Under the pieces are notes generated by a model that was not told the origin of the DNA, made no database searches, and saw nothing but the letters and a program-made list of their open reading frames with translations. From VRUE01 sp036266075 (GTDB lineage: Bacteria; Actinomycetota; Thermoleophilia; Solirubrobacterales; 70-9), in the NCBI GenBank assembly GCA_036266075.1, contig DATANV010000014.1, positions 5,129-69,128 of the forward strand: a stretch of DNA of 64,000 nucleotides, written 5' to 3'. Positions within the stretch are counted from its first letter, which is position 1. Every line of letters starts with the position of its first letter. Shown here in pieces: positions 1 to 8,148 of the stretch. The position numbers and the translations under genes are program-made.

Positions 1-1
1 C

Positions 2-2782
2 AACGAGGAGATGGCCGAGTCGTTCGCTGAGTGGCCGGAGGCGATCCCGACCACGCTGGAGATCGCCGAGCGCTGCCACGTCGAGATCGAGTTGGGCAAG
101 CTGCTGCTGCCGCGTTACCCGACCCCCGATGGCTCCGATCCGAAGGAGATGCTGCGGCGGATCGCCGGCGAGGGCCTGCGCGCGCGCTACGGCGACCCGC
201 CGCCGGCCGAGGCGGTCAAGCGGCTCGAGTTCGAGCTGGGGGTGATCGAGGAGATGGGCTTCTCCTCCTACTTCCTGATTGTCTGGGACTTCGTCTCCTA
301 CGCCAAGGAGAACGGCGTCGCCGTCGGGCCTGGCCGCGGCTCGGCGGCGGGCTCGATCGTCTCCTACGCCCTGGAGATCACCGACCTCGACCCGCTCGCC
401 AACGACCTGCTGTTCGAGCGCTTCCTCAATCCCGGCCGCAAATCGATGCCCGACATCGACATCGACTTCTCGGTCCGCGGCCGCGAGCGGGTGATCCGCT
501 ACGTCGCCGAGAAATACGGCCGCGAGTCGGTGGCGCAGATCATCACCTTCGGCAAGATGGCGCCACGCGCGGCGACGCGGGACGCGGCGCGCGTGCTCGG
601 CTTCGACTACGGCACCGGCGACCGCCTCGCCAAGCAGATCCCGGAGCCGATCCTCGGCCGCAATCCGTCCTTCGAGGAATGCCTGCAGCCGGGGCAGGAG
701 TTGAAACGGACCTACGACGCCGAGCCCGACGCGAGGCGGATCGTCGACGTCGCCCAGGGGCTGGAGGGGATCATCCGCAACAACTCGATCCACGCGGCAG
801 CGGTGGTGATCGCCGACCGGCCGCTGCAGGAGATCGTGCCCCTGCAGCTGGCCGAGGACCGCGGGGCGGGGACCGCGAACGGCAACGGTGCTACCAAGGG
901 CGAGCGCCAGTACAAGATCGTGACCCAGTACTCGATGGGCCCGATCGAGGAGATCGGCCTGCTGAAGATGGACTTCCTCGGCCTGCGCAACCTCGACGTG
1001 ATCGAGGACGCGATCGAGATCGTGCGCCGCTCGCGCGGGGTCGAGCTCGACGTCACCGAGATCCCGATGGACGATGCCAAGACCTTCGAGATGCTCTCCA
1101 AGGGAGACGGCACCGGCGTCTTCCAGCTCGAGTCCGAGGGCATGCGCGAGGCGATGAAGAAGGTGCAGCCGACGGAGTTCGACGACATCGTCGCCCTCGT
1201 CTCGCTCTACCGCCCGGGCGCGATGCGCTACATCGACGTCTACGCGAAGGGCAAGCGAACTCCCGATTCCGTGACCTACGCTGACGAACGTCTGCGGCCG
1301 ATAACCGAACCAACCTACGGCTGCGTCATCTATCAGGAGCAGCTGATGGAGATTGCCAAGCAGATGGCCGGTTTCAGCCCAGCCGAGGCGGACGACCTGC
1401 GCAAGGCGATCGGCAAGAAGAAGCGCGACCTGATGGCGACGATGAAGGCCAAATTCATGCAGGGGATGCAGGCCTCGGGGACCGCCGCCAAGGTGGCCGG
1501 GGACATGTGGTCGCTGATGGAGGCGGCCGCCGACTACTCCTTCAACAAGTCCCACGCCGCCTGCTACGGGCTGATCGCCTACCGCACCGCGTACCTCAAG
1601 GCTAACTACCCGGCCGAGTACATGGCGGCGGTGATCTCCTCGGTGATGAACACCAAGGACAAGGTTCCCTTCTTCGTCAACCGCTGCGAGGAGATGGGGA
1701 TCGAAGTGCTGCCGCCCGACGTCAATTCCTCTGACCATGACTTCGTCGTCAGCGAGAAGGCGATCCGCTTTGGCCTCGACGCGGTCAAGAACGTCGGCCA
1801 CAGCGCGGTCGAGGCGATCCTCCGCGCTCGCGACGACGTGCCGATAGCCTCGATCTGGGACTTCTGCGAGCGGGTCGACGCGCGGGCCGTCAACAAACGG
1901 GCGATCGAATGTTTGATCAAGTGCGGCGCCCTCGACTCGACCGACGCCAGCCGCAAAGGAATGCTTGAAGCGCTGCCTGCGGCACAGTCGGCCGGCCAGA
2001 AAGCCCAGGAAGACGCGCAGCTCGGCCAGGGCTCGATCTTCGACTTCGGCGAGGCCGCCGAGGACGGGGGGGCGTCGCGGTCCCAGCACCGACCGCCGAT
2101 CCCTGCTGCCGAGTTCGAGCGCCGGGAGTTGCTGGCGATGGAGAAGGAGACGCTCGGCACCTATCTCTCCTCGCACCCGCTCTCCGAAGTCCGTGACGCA
2201 CTGCGGGCACGGGTCGACTGCTCGCTGGCCGAGCTCGCCACCAAGCCGGACGGCGCCTGGGTGACGGTCGGTGGGATCGTCGCCGAGCGCAAGAAGATCC
2301 GCACCAAGAGCGGCTCGCAGATGATGTTCGCGACGCTCGATGACGTCGAAGGCCAGGTCGAGATGCTGGTCTTCAAGGCCGATCAGGCGGAGAGTGCGAT
2401 GGCGATCGAGCCCGACGCGGTCGTCCTCGTCCGCGGCCGCATCGACCACAAGGAGCGGGGGGAGACGAAGCTGGTCGTGCAGGAGGCCGAGCGCTTCGAA
2501 CCCGACGCGGAGGAGATCGCCAATGCCAAGCCAGCGCGCAGCCCGTCCGAGCCGCTGCGGTTGACGATCGACGCGACCAAGTTGGAGGACCCGGCCGGGA
2601 TCGTCGAAGAGCTGAAGTCGCTTTTCGAACACCATCGCGGCAATGCCCCGGTGCACGTCGCGGTCGCCGATGGCGGCGGCAAGCCGAGCGAGCTGAAGCT
2701 GGGCGACGAGTTCCGCGTACGCCCGTCGAGCCTCCGAGCCGAGCTAGGCCACATGCCGGGAATAGACGCTCTGGCGGCGTGA
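2..2782 (+). CDS. dnaE: DNA polymerase III alpha subunit, 5' end cut off
   Basis: Replicative polymerase catalytic subunit, DnaE1 type. The frame is open from base 2, three codons before the first ATG at 11, so the true start and the N-terminal PHP domain lie outside the window. About 926 residues are visible. The palm motif PDIDIDF, which carries the catalytic aspartates, lies near residue 150, preceded by GPGRGSAAGS. A helix-hairpin-helix region follows near 610-640 (VNKRAIECLIKCGALD). An OB fold is near 750-830 (WVTVGGIVAERKKIRTKSG). The tail looks complete. The stop codon lies inside the left arm of an inverted repeat that continues downstream. Assignment is certain. Confidence 0.97.
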   Translation, partial: NEEMAESFAEWPEAIPTTLEIAERCHVEIELGKLLLPRYPTPDGSDPKEMLRRIAGEGLRARYGDPPPAEAVKRLEFELGVIEEMGFSSYFLIVWDFVSYAKENGVAVGPGRGSAAGSIVSYALEITDLDPLANDLLFERFLNPGRKSMPDIDIDFSVRGRERVIRYVAEKYGRESVAQIITFGKMAPRAATRDAARVLGFDYGTGDRLAKQIPEPILGRNPSFEECLQPGQELKRTYDAEPDARRIVDVAQGLEGIIRNNSIHAAAVVIADRPLQEIVPLQLAEDRGAGTANGNGATKGERQYKIVTQYSMGPIEEIGLLKMDFLGLRNLDVIEDAIEIVRRSRGVELDVTEIPMDDAKTFEMLSKGDGTGVFQLESEGMREAMKKVQPTEFDDIVALVSLYRPGAMRYIDVYAKGKRTPDSVTYADERLRPITEPTYGCVIYQEQLMEIAKQMAGFSPAEADDLRKAIGKKKRDLMATMKAKFMQGMQASGTAAKVAGDMWSLMEAAADYSFNKSHAACYGLIAYRTAYLKANYPAEYMAAVISSVMNTKDKVPFFVNRCEEMGIEVLPPDVNSSDHDFVVSEKAIRFGLDAVKNVGHSAVEAILRARDDVPIASIWDFCERVDARAVNKRAIECLIKCGALDSTDASRKGMLEALPAAQSAGQKAQEDAQLGQGSIFDFGEAAEDGGASRSQHRPPIPAAEFERRELLAMEKETLGTYLSSHPLSEVRDALRARVDCSLAELATKPDGAWVTVGGIVAERKKIRTKSGSQMMFATLDDVEGQVEMLVFKADQAESAMAIEPDAVVLVRGRIDHKERGETKLVVQEAERFEPDAEEIANAKPARSPSEPLRLTIDATKLEDPAGIVEELKSLFEHHRGNAPVHVAVADGGGKPSELKLGDEFRVRPSSLRAELGHMPGIDALAA

Positions 2783-2873
2783 TAGCCGGCGCATCTCCGC
2801 GTCCTCGGTCGCTCGGGTGCAGGGCACGCCACGCTCCCTGCGTCTTTGACCTGCTTGGCTCTCACGCCGCCAG
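2771..2873. repeat. Palindromic intergenic element, family A copy 1
   Basis: A perfect 12-base inverted repeat, CTGGCGGCGTGA at 2771-2782 (including the dnaE stop) and its complement at 2862-2873, encloses a 46-base core at 2799-2844 that recurs almost unchanged at 44914-44958. The core contains the small hairpin GTGC-AGG-GCAC. It probably forms an RNA structure that ends dnaE transcription. No T-tract follows. Confidence 0.6.
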
Positions 2874-2883
2874 ACCATCTCCC

Positions 2884-2889
2884 TAGACT
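2884..2889 (+). promoter_or_regulatory. Candidate -10 box (TAGACT)
   Basis: TAGACT ends 6 bases before the ATG at 2896. Transcription would start at or next to the start codon, giving a leaderless mRNA. No clear -35 box was seen. Confidence 0.45.
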
Positions 2890-2895
2890 TTGCTC

Positions 2896-3291
2896 ATGCC
2901 GGCCACGCAGGCGAAAACTGGAGAGTGTCGTCAGTGTCGCTCGTTCTGCGACAAGATGGTCGAGCCTCGCGACTGCGTCGAGCTGGGTTGCCGTTTTCTC
3001 TACAGCTACGTCGACGGATTGACCGGTGTCCAGTACGTCGGCTGCATGCAACAGGTCTTCGGCGCCAGGGTCGAGCTGGACGCGGTCCTGCAGCCGGGCG
3101 GCTTCGGCGGCGTGAAGATGACCGGCAAGGCATTGCCCCATTGCCCCTTCTCGGTGGAGCGCGCCTACGAGGGCGAAGGCGAGGAGTACGACTGCGTCAA
3201 CCGCCGCTTCTTCGACTGCGTCGATACAGGCCCCGAAGGCCTGCGCGCGTTCGACCTACGCGACATCGCCTCGGAGTCGTCGGGCATTTGA
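2896..3291 (+). CDS. Cysteine-rich hypothetical protein
   Basis: A 131-residue soluble protein that I do not recognise. It holds nine cysteines, including C-x2-C-x3-C near residues 11-18, then Cys at about 27, 32, 50, 83, 99 and 107, which suggests bound metal or an iron-sulfur cluster. There is no signal peptide or membrane segment. ATG 2896 is preferred over the in-frame TTG at 2890 because a TAGACT box lies 6 bases upstream of the ATG. It sits between dnaE and an acyl-CoA dehydrogenase, each apparently with its own promoter, so context gives no functional hint. Codon use matches neighbouring genes, so I believe it is expressed. Confidence 0.75.
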   Translation: MPATQAKTGECRQCRSFCDKMVEPRDCVELGCRFLYSYVDGLTGVQYVGCMQQVFGARVELDAVLQPGGFGGVKMTGKALPHCPFSVERAYEGEGEEYDCVNRRFFDCVDTGPEGLRAFDLRDIASESSGI

Positions 3292-3354
3292 TCGGCGAGC
3301 GTTCTCTTACGACTTTCGGAGGTGCCCTACTCCGTAAGGCGACATCGTTCGATG

Positions 3355-3360
3355 TAGGAT
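3355..3360 (+). promoter_or_regulatory. Candidate -10 box (TAGGAT)
   Basis: TAGGAT ends 7 bases before the acyl-CoA dehydrogenase ATG. Just upstream, CTTACG (3306-3311) and CGTAAG (3333-3338) form a weak inverted repeat that could be an operator. Confidence 0.45.
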
Positions 3361-3367
3361 TCGGCGC

Positions 3368-4645
3368 ATGAGCGATCAAACGGCAGTGGCAGAGGCAGGG
3401 CAGGCGGCATCGAGCGACGGAGTGCCGGAGGGACCGGCGTTCACGCTCGAGCTGAACCAGGACCAGAAGGACATCCGCGAGTGGGTGCATGGCTTCGCCG
3501 AGGGCGTCGTTCGCCCGGCGGCTGCCGAGTGGGACGAGCGCGAGGAGACCCCCTGGCCGGTGATCGGGGAGGCCGCCAAGATCGGCCTCTACAGCTTCGA
3601 AGCATTGGGGCAGTTCTTCGCCGACGAGACCGGGCTGACGTTGCCGATCGCCAACGAGGAGCTGTTCTGGGGCGACGCCGGCATCGGCATGGCGATCATG
3701 GGCACCTCGCTCGCCGTAGCCGCGATCTTCGGGCAGGGAACCCCCGAGCAGATGGGCGAGTGGATTCCGCAGTGCTTCGGCACCCCCGAGGACCCCAAGG
3801 TTGCCGCTTTCTGCTCGTCGGAGCCCGATGCCGGCTCTGACGTCTCGGCGATTCGCACCACCGCCAAGTACGACGAAGCCAGCGACGAGTGGGTGCTCAA
3901 CGGCCAGAAGGCCTGGGCGACTAACGGCGGTATCGCCGACGTCCACGTGGTGATCGCCTCAGTCGATCGGGAGCTGCGCTCGCGTGGCCACGCTGCGTTC
4001 GTCATTCCGCCCGGCACCAAGGGCTGCGAGCAGGGCACCAAGGTCAAGAAGCACGGCCTGCGCGCCTCGCACACGGCAGACGTTCACCTCGACGACTGCC
4101 GCATCCCCGGTTCATGCCTGCTGGGCGGCAAGGAGAAGCTCGACGAACGTCTCGTCCGGGTGCGCGAGGGCAAGAGCGCCAAATCGCAGGCGGCGATGCA
4201 GACCTTCGAGGCCAGTCGCCCGACCGTCGGCGCGCAGGCCGTCGGCATCGCCCGCGCCGCTTACGAGTACGCGCTCGAGTACGCCAAAGAGCGCCAGCAG
4301 TTCGGCCGGCCGATCATCGAGAACCAGGCGATCGCCTTTGCCCTGGCCGACATGAAGATGGAGATTGACGCCGCCCGGCTGCTCGTCTGGCGCGCCGCCT
4401 GGATGGGGCGCAACGGCCACAAGTTCGAAAACGCCGAGGGCTCGATGTCGAAGCTGAAGGCCGGCGAGGTCGCCGTCTGGGCCACCGAGCGCGCGATCCA
4501 GATCCTCGGCGGTAACGGCTATACCCGCGAGTTCCCGGTCGAGCGGATGCACCGCGACGCCAAGATCTACACGATCTTCGAGGGCACCTCCGAGATCCAG
4601 CGCCTGGTCATCTCCCGCGCGATCTCGGGCATGCAGATTCGCTAG
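3368..4645 (+). CDS. Acyl-CoA dehydrogenase
   Basis: A 425-residue FAD flavoenzyme that introduces a 2,3-double bond into an acyl-CoA, the first step of beta-oxidation or of branched-chain acyl-CoA breakdown. Visible features are the CSSEPDAGSD segment of the beta domain near residue 150, the LGGNGYTREFPVERMHRDAK segment near 380 and the C-terminal IFEGTSEIQ. The Glu of that last motif (about residue 405) is the usual catalytic base position. The N-terminus carries an extra acidic stretch of about 25 residues before the first helical domain. No electron-transfer flavoprotein or hydratase gene adjoins it, so chain-length preference cannot be inferred. Confidence 0.93.
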   Translation: MSDQTAVAEAGQAASSDGVPEGPAFTLELNQDQKDIREWVHGFAEGVVRPAAAEWDEREETPWPVIGEAAKIGLYSFEALGQFFADETGLTLPIANEELFWGDAGIGMAIMGTSLAVAAIFGQGTPEQMGEWIPQCFGTPEDPKVAAFCSSEPDAGSDVSAIRTTAKYDEASDEWVLNGQKAWATNGGIADVHVVIASVDRELRSRGHAAFVIPPGTKGCEQGTKVKKHGLRASHTADVHLDDCRIPGSCLLGGKEKLDERLVRVREGKSAKSQAAMQTFEASRPTVGAQAVGIARAAYEYALEYAKERQQFGRPIIENQAIAFALADMKMEIDAARLLVWRAAWMGRNGHKFENAEGSMSKLKAGEVAVWATERAIQILGGNGYTREFPVERMHRDAKIYTIFEGTSEIQRLVISRAISGMQIR

Positions 4646-4676
4646 GCACGAGCCACTCTTGCAGCGAGGAGCCCGG

Positions 4677-5585
4677 TTAGTCCCTGGGCGAATTGATGTC
4701 GGGAGAGCGAACCGCCGCTCCTCGCTCCCGACGCCTTTTAAGCCCCGCCCTGCGCAGCCGCTTCGCGGCCTGTACTTCCTTTTTATCAGGCCCTTTCTTG
4801 TTCGGGCCGGGGGTCTCGAGGGTGGCCGGCAGGCCCTCGAAGCGGGGCTCGGAGAGGAAGGCGGCGAGGCCTTGTTTGCCCATCTCGCCCTTGCCGAGGT
4901 TGGCGTGGCGGTCGCGGCAGGAGCCGAGTGGGGCGGCGGCATCGTTGACGTGAATGCAGCGCAGGCGGTCGAGGCCGACCTTGGCGTCGGCTTCGTCGAG
5001 AACCGTGCCGAGGCGCTCAGGGTCGGTGACGTCGTAGCCTTGGACAAAGAGGTGGCAGGAGTCGAGGCAGAGGCCGAGGCGCTTGCCGGCGCCGGCCAGC
5101 TCAATCAACTCGGCGGTCTCGTCGAAGTCGCGGCCAAGCAGGCCTTTGTGGCCGGCGGTCTGCTCGAGCAGGAGCGGGCATCTGTCGGTTTCTTTCAGCG
5201 CCGCGGCGATCACCTTCGCTGCACGCTTCATCGAGGGGCCGTGCGGCTCGCCTTTCTGCGCGCCAGGGTGGAGGACCACGCCGTCAGCGCCGATGCCGTC
5301 GCCGGTTCGCAGGGCGTGGGTCAGCGAGTCGAGCGACTTCTTGCGCAGCTCTTTGTCTTTGGTTGCGCAGTTGATCAGATAGACGGCGTGGATCACCACC
5401 GCTTCGACGGGAGAGGCGTCCATCGCCTCGCGGAAGGCGGCAAAGTCGTTGGGCCCGTATTTGGTCGGCCGCCACATGCGCGGGCTCTGGTTGAAGACCT
5501 GGATCGATTCGCAGCCTCGTTCGGTGCCGCGCTCGATCGCTTTCGCCAAACCGCCCGAGGTGGAAACATGCGCGCCAATCAACAT
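4677..5585 (-). CDS. nfo: Endonuclease IV (AP endonuclease)
   Basis: A 302-residue TIM-barrel, zinc-dependent apurinic/apyrimidinic endonuclease of base excision repair. Family signatures are the start MLIGAHVSTSGG, VFNQSPRMW, VIHAVYLIN, LLLEQTAG, LCLDSCHLF and CIHVNDAAAPLGSCRDRH; together they carry the His, Glu and Asp ligands of the trinuclear zinc site. The C-terminus ends in a Lys/Arg-rich tail of about 35 residues beyond the barrel, possibly a DNA-binding extension. The start is fixed by the conserved N-terminus. Its ATG overlaps the ATG of divergent gltX by two bases in a single CATG. Confidence 0.95.
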   Translation of the reverse strand: MLIGAHVSTSGGLAKAIERGTERGCESIQVFNQSPRMWRPTKYGPNDFAAFREAMDASPVEAVVIHAVYLINCATKDKELRKKSLDSLTHALRTGDGIGADGVVLHPGAQKGEPHGPSMKRAAKVIAAALKETDRCPLLLEQTAGHKGLLGRDFDETAELIELAGAGKRLGLCLDSCHLFVQGYDVTDPERLGTVLDEADAKVGLDRLRCIHVNDAAAPLGSCRDRHANLGKGEMGKQGLAAFLSEPRFEGLPATLETPGPNKKGPDKKEVQAAKRLRRAGLKRRRERGAAVRSPDINSPRD

Positions 5586-6951
5586 GCCCGATGACTCTCC
5601 TATCCGACTGAGGTTCGCTCCGTCGCCGACTGGCGCTCTGCACATCGGCGGCGCGAGGACGGCACTCTACAACTGGCTCGCGGCGCGCCACTCGGCTGGC
5701 GAGCTGGTGTTGCGAATCGAGGACACCGACCGCGAGCGCTCGACCGAGGAGAACGTCGAGCAGATCCTCGACGCGTTGCGCTGGCTGGAGCTGGAGTGGG
5801 ACCTGGGGCCGGTATCGCAGGCCGCGCGCAAGGAGCGACATGGCGAGGCCCTGGAGCGGCTGCTCGAGTCCGGCGCCGCCTACCGCGACACGGCGACTGC
5901 TAAAGACGTTGAGGCGTGGAAGGCCGAGCACGGCGCCGGGCGGGGCTACCGCGGCGAGTCGTCCGCAGAGCCCGGTGCGGCGATCCGACTGCGCGTGCCC
6001 GACGAGGGCGAGACGGTGGTCGAGGACCTGATCCGCGGGCCGGTCAGCTTCCCCAACCGCAGCTACGACGACTTCGTCATCGCTCGCGGCGACGGCTCAG
6101 TGCTCTACAACTTCGCGGTGGCGGTCGACGACGCCGAGATGGGGATTACCGACGTGGTGCGGGGCGACGACCACCTCTCGAATACGCCCAAGCAGTTGCT
6201 GGTCCTGGCGGCCCTCGGGCAGGCGCCGCCGCGCTACGCCCATCTGCCGTTGCTGCACGGCCCCGATGGCCGCAAGCTCTCCAAGCGACACGGGGCCGCG
6301 TCGGTGCAGGAGCTGCGCGCAGCCGGTTACCTTCCGGCCGCGGTGCGCAACTACCTGGCGTTGCTCGGCTGGGGTGCGGACGACGACGCAACGGTGATGT
6401 CGACCCCAGAGCTGGTGCAGCGCTTCCGGGTCGAGGACGTCGGCAAGGCGGCGGCGATCTTCGACGAGAAGAAGCTGCGCTGGCTGAACGGCCGCTACAT
6501 GCGCGAGATGCCACTGGCCGAGTACACGGAAGCGGTGGCGTGTCACCTCGACCGGGAGGTCGACGAGCGCCTGCGCAGTGCCTGCGAGATCGTCCAGGAG
6601 AAAGCGCAGACCCTGGAGGAGGTGTGGCCGCTGATCCGCTTCCTCTTCGAAATGCCGCCGGAGGACGAGAAGGCCTGGCGCAAGACGATGAAGGACGGCG
6701 CCCTGTCGGCGCTCGAAACCGCGCGCGAGGCACTCGCCAAGGCCGAGAGCTTCGATGCCGATGCGGTCGAGGCGGCGCTCGGCCCGTTGCCAGCGCGGCT
6801 CGACGTCAAGCCGGGTCGGGTCTACCAGCCGATTCGCGTCGCAATCAGCGGGGGTACGGTCTCGCCGGGGATCTTCGAGTCGCTTGCCGCCTTGGGGCGC
6901 GAGGAATCGCTTGCGCGCGTCGACGCGGCGATTGAACGCCTGCGGCGCTGA
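5584..6951 (+). CDS. gltX: Glutamyl-tRNA synthetase
   Basis: A 455-residue class I synthetase that charges tRNA(Glu), and probably also tRNA(Gln), because GatCAB is encoded at 17-20 kb. The HIGH-type motif PSPTGALHIGG lies at about residues 10-20 and the KMSKS-type motif is KLSKR at about 230. The C-terminal anticodon-binding region is complete. The start is fixed because RFAPSPTG must lie near the N-terminus; an in-frame extension upstream would run antisense through nfo. The gene starts inside the CATG shared with nfo, so its promoter must lie within the nfo coding region. Confidence 0.96.
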   Translation: MPDDSPIRLRFAPSPTGALHIGGARTALYNWLAARHSAGELVLRIEDTDRERSTEENVEQILDALRWLELEWDLGPVSQAARKERHGEALERLLESGAAYRDTATAKDVEAWKAEHGAGRGYRGESSAEPGAAIRLRVPDEGETVVEDLIRGPVSFPNRSYDDFVIARGDGSVLYNFAVAVDDAEMGITDVVRGDDHLSNTPKQLLVLAALGQAPPRYAHLPLLHGPDGRKLSKRHGAASVQELRAAGYLPAAVRNYLALLGWGADDDATVMSTPELVQRFRVEDVGKAAAIFDEKKLRWLNGRYMREMPLAEYTEAVACHLDREVDERLRSACEIVQEKAQTLEEVWPLIRFLFEMPPEDEKAWRKTMKDGALSALETAREALAKAESFDADAVEAALGPLPARLDVKPGRVYQPIRVAISGGTVSPGIFESLAALGREESLARVDAAIERLRR

Positions 6952-7068
6952 TGGACAAGCGGTGGCCGCGGGAGCCGCCGTATTGGACAAACGACCGGCA
7001 ACTTATCCCCACTTTTGGGGAGTGCAAAGCTAAACCGTGCGTCCCTTGCTGCCGATGAGGTGGGCGAG

Positions 7069-8148
7069 GTGCCCGCAACCAAGCAACAGTCCAACGGCAA
7101 AGTCCGCAAGAGCGACGCTACCCCGGCGCGAGCCGGAGCGGCCGCTCCGGGGGCACGCCTGGCGACCGCCTTCGAGGCGGTCGAGAAATTCCCGGCTCTG
7201 GTCGAGTCGCGCGAGCGGGTGATGCGCGCGGCGACGGCGGAGACCGCCCGGATGGGTGAGCTGGTCGAAGCCGTGGAGGCGGATGTCGCGTTGACCATCG
7301 CCGTCCTCCGTTACGCCAACCAGGGCCCCGGCGGGGGCAACATCGCCGGCGTCCCCGCCGCGGTCGAACTGCTGAAGCCCTCGGGTGTGCTGGCGATTGC
7401 GGGGACCGCCCACGTCTTCGACTTCTTTGAGCCCAACGGCGGCTGGGAGTTGCGTCCCGAGCAGTTCCGCGTCCATGCGCTTGCCACCCAGCAGGCGGCG
7501 GCGCGGATCGGTCGGGTGGTCGGGTGGCCCGACCGCGACGAACTGGTCGTCGCAGCCCTATTGCACGACATCGGCCGGCTGGTGATCTCCAAGCTGCACC
7601 CCGGCAAGCGCCCTTGGTTCGACGCCGTCGCGAACGCGCCCGAGCAGCGGATCCGCGAAGAACGCGATCAGCTTGGCATCGATCACGCCCTCGTCGGCGG
7701 CGTCTTGGCGCGGCGCTGGAACGTGCCGCAGCGGATCGCCGTCGCGATCGAGCGTCACCACGCCGGGGACGCCGAAGGCCTGGCGGCGATGGTCGCCACC
7801 GCCGACATGGTCGCCCACTACTCGCAGGGCGAGGCGGTGACGCCGGAGCGCCTGCGGACGATGGCGAAGCGCTGCGGCCTCGGTGCCGACGGGCTGCGCG
7901 AGCTTCTCTACGACCTTCCCTACCCGCGCGAGGACAGCCCGCGGGTCAGCGAGCCATGCCCGCTGTCGGCGCGCGAGCTCGACGTCCTGCGCTACCTCTC
8001 CGAGGGCATGGTCTACAAGCAGATCGCCGGCGAGATGCACCTCTCCGTTTCGACGATCCGCACCCACCTGCACAACGTCTACGGCAAGATCGGCGCCGTC
8101 GACCGCGCCCAGGCCGTGCTCACCGCCCGCGACCGCGGCTGGATCTAG
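7069..8148 (+). CDS. HDOD domain protein with LuxR-type DNA-binding domain
   Basis: About 359 residues. An N-terminal HDOD domain (about 30-260), a relative of HD phosphohydrolases used in signalling and stress responses, keeps an HD pair in AALLHDIGRLVISK near residue 164 and RHHAGD near 230. A LuxR/NarL-type helix-turn-helix occupies about 285-355 (PLSARELDVLRYLSEG, then IAGEMHLSVSTIRTHLHNVY). The combination predicts a DNA-binding regulator with its own sensory domain. The start is uncertain. GTG 7069 has GAGG 8 bases upstream; GTG 7060 and TTG 7015 are alternatives. It converges on a second LuxR-type regulator with the two stop codons overlapping. Confidence 0.8.
   Translation: MPATKQQSNGKVRKSDATPARAGAAAPGARLATAFEAVEKFPALVESRERVMRAATAETARMGELVEAVEADVALTIAVLRYANQGPGGGNIAGVPAAVELLKPSGVLAIAGTAHVFDFFEPNGGWELRPEQFRVHALATQQAAARIGRVVGWPDRDELVVAALLHDIGRLVISKLHPGKRPWFDAVANAPEQRIREERDQLGIDHALVGGVLARRWNVPQRIAVAIERHHAGDAEGLAAMVATADMVAHYSQGEAVTPERLRTMAKRCGLGADGLRELLYDLPYPREDSPRVSEPCPLSARELDVLRYLSEGMVYKQIAGEMHLSVSTIRTHLHNVYGKIGAVDRAQAVLTARDRGWI

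Noticed and set aside
7001..7009. TTATCCCCA resembling a DnaA box, near CCCCACTTTTGGGG
   Set aside because: A single degenerate box with no dnaA, dnaN or AT-rich region nearby, so no replication origin.
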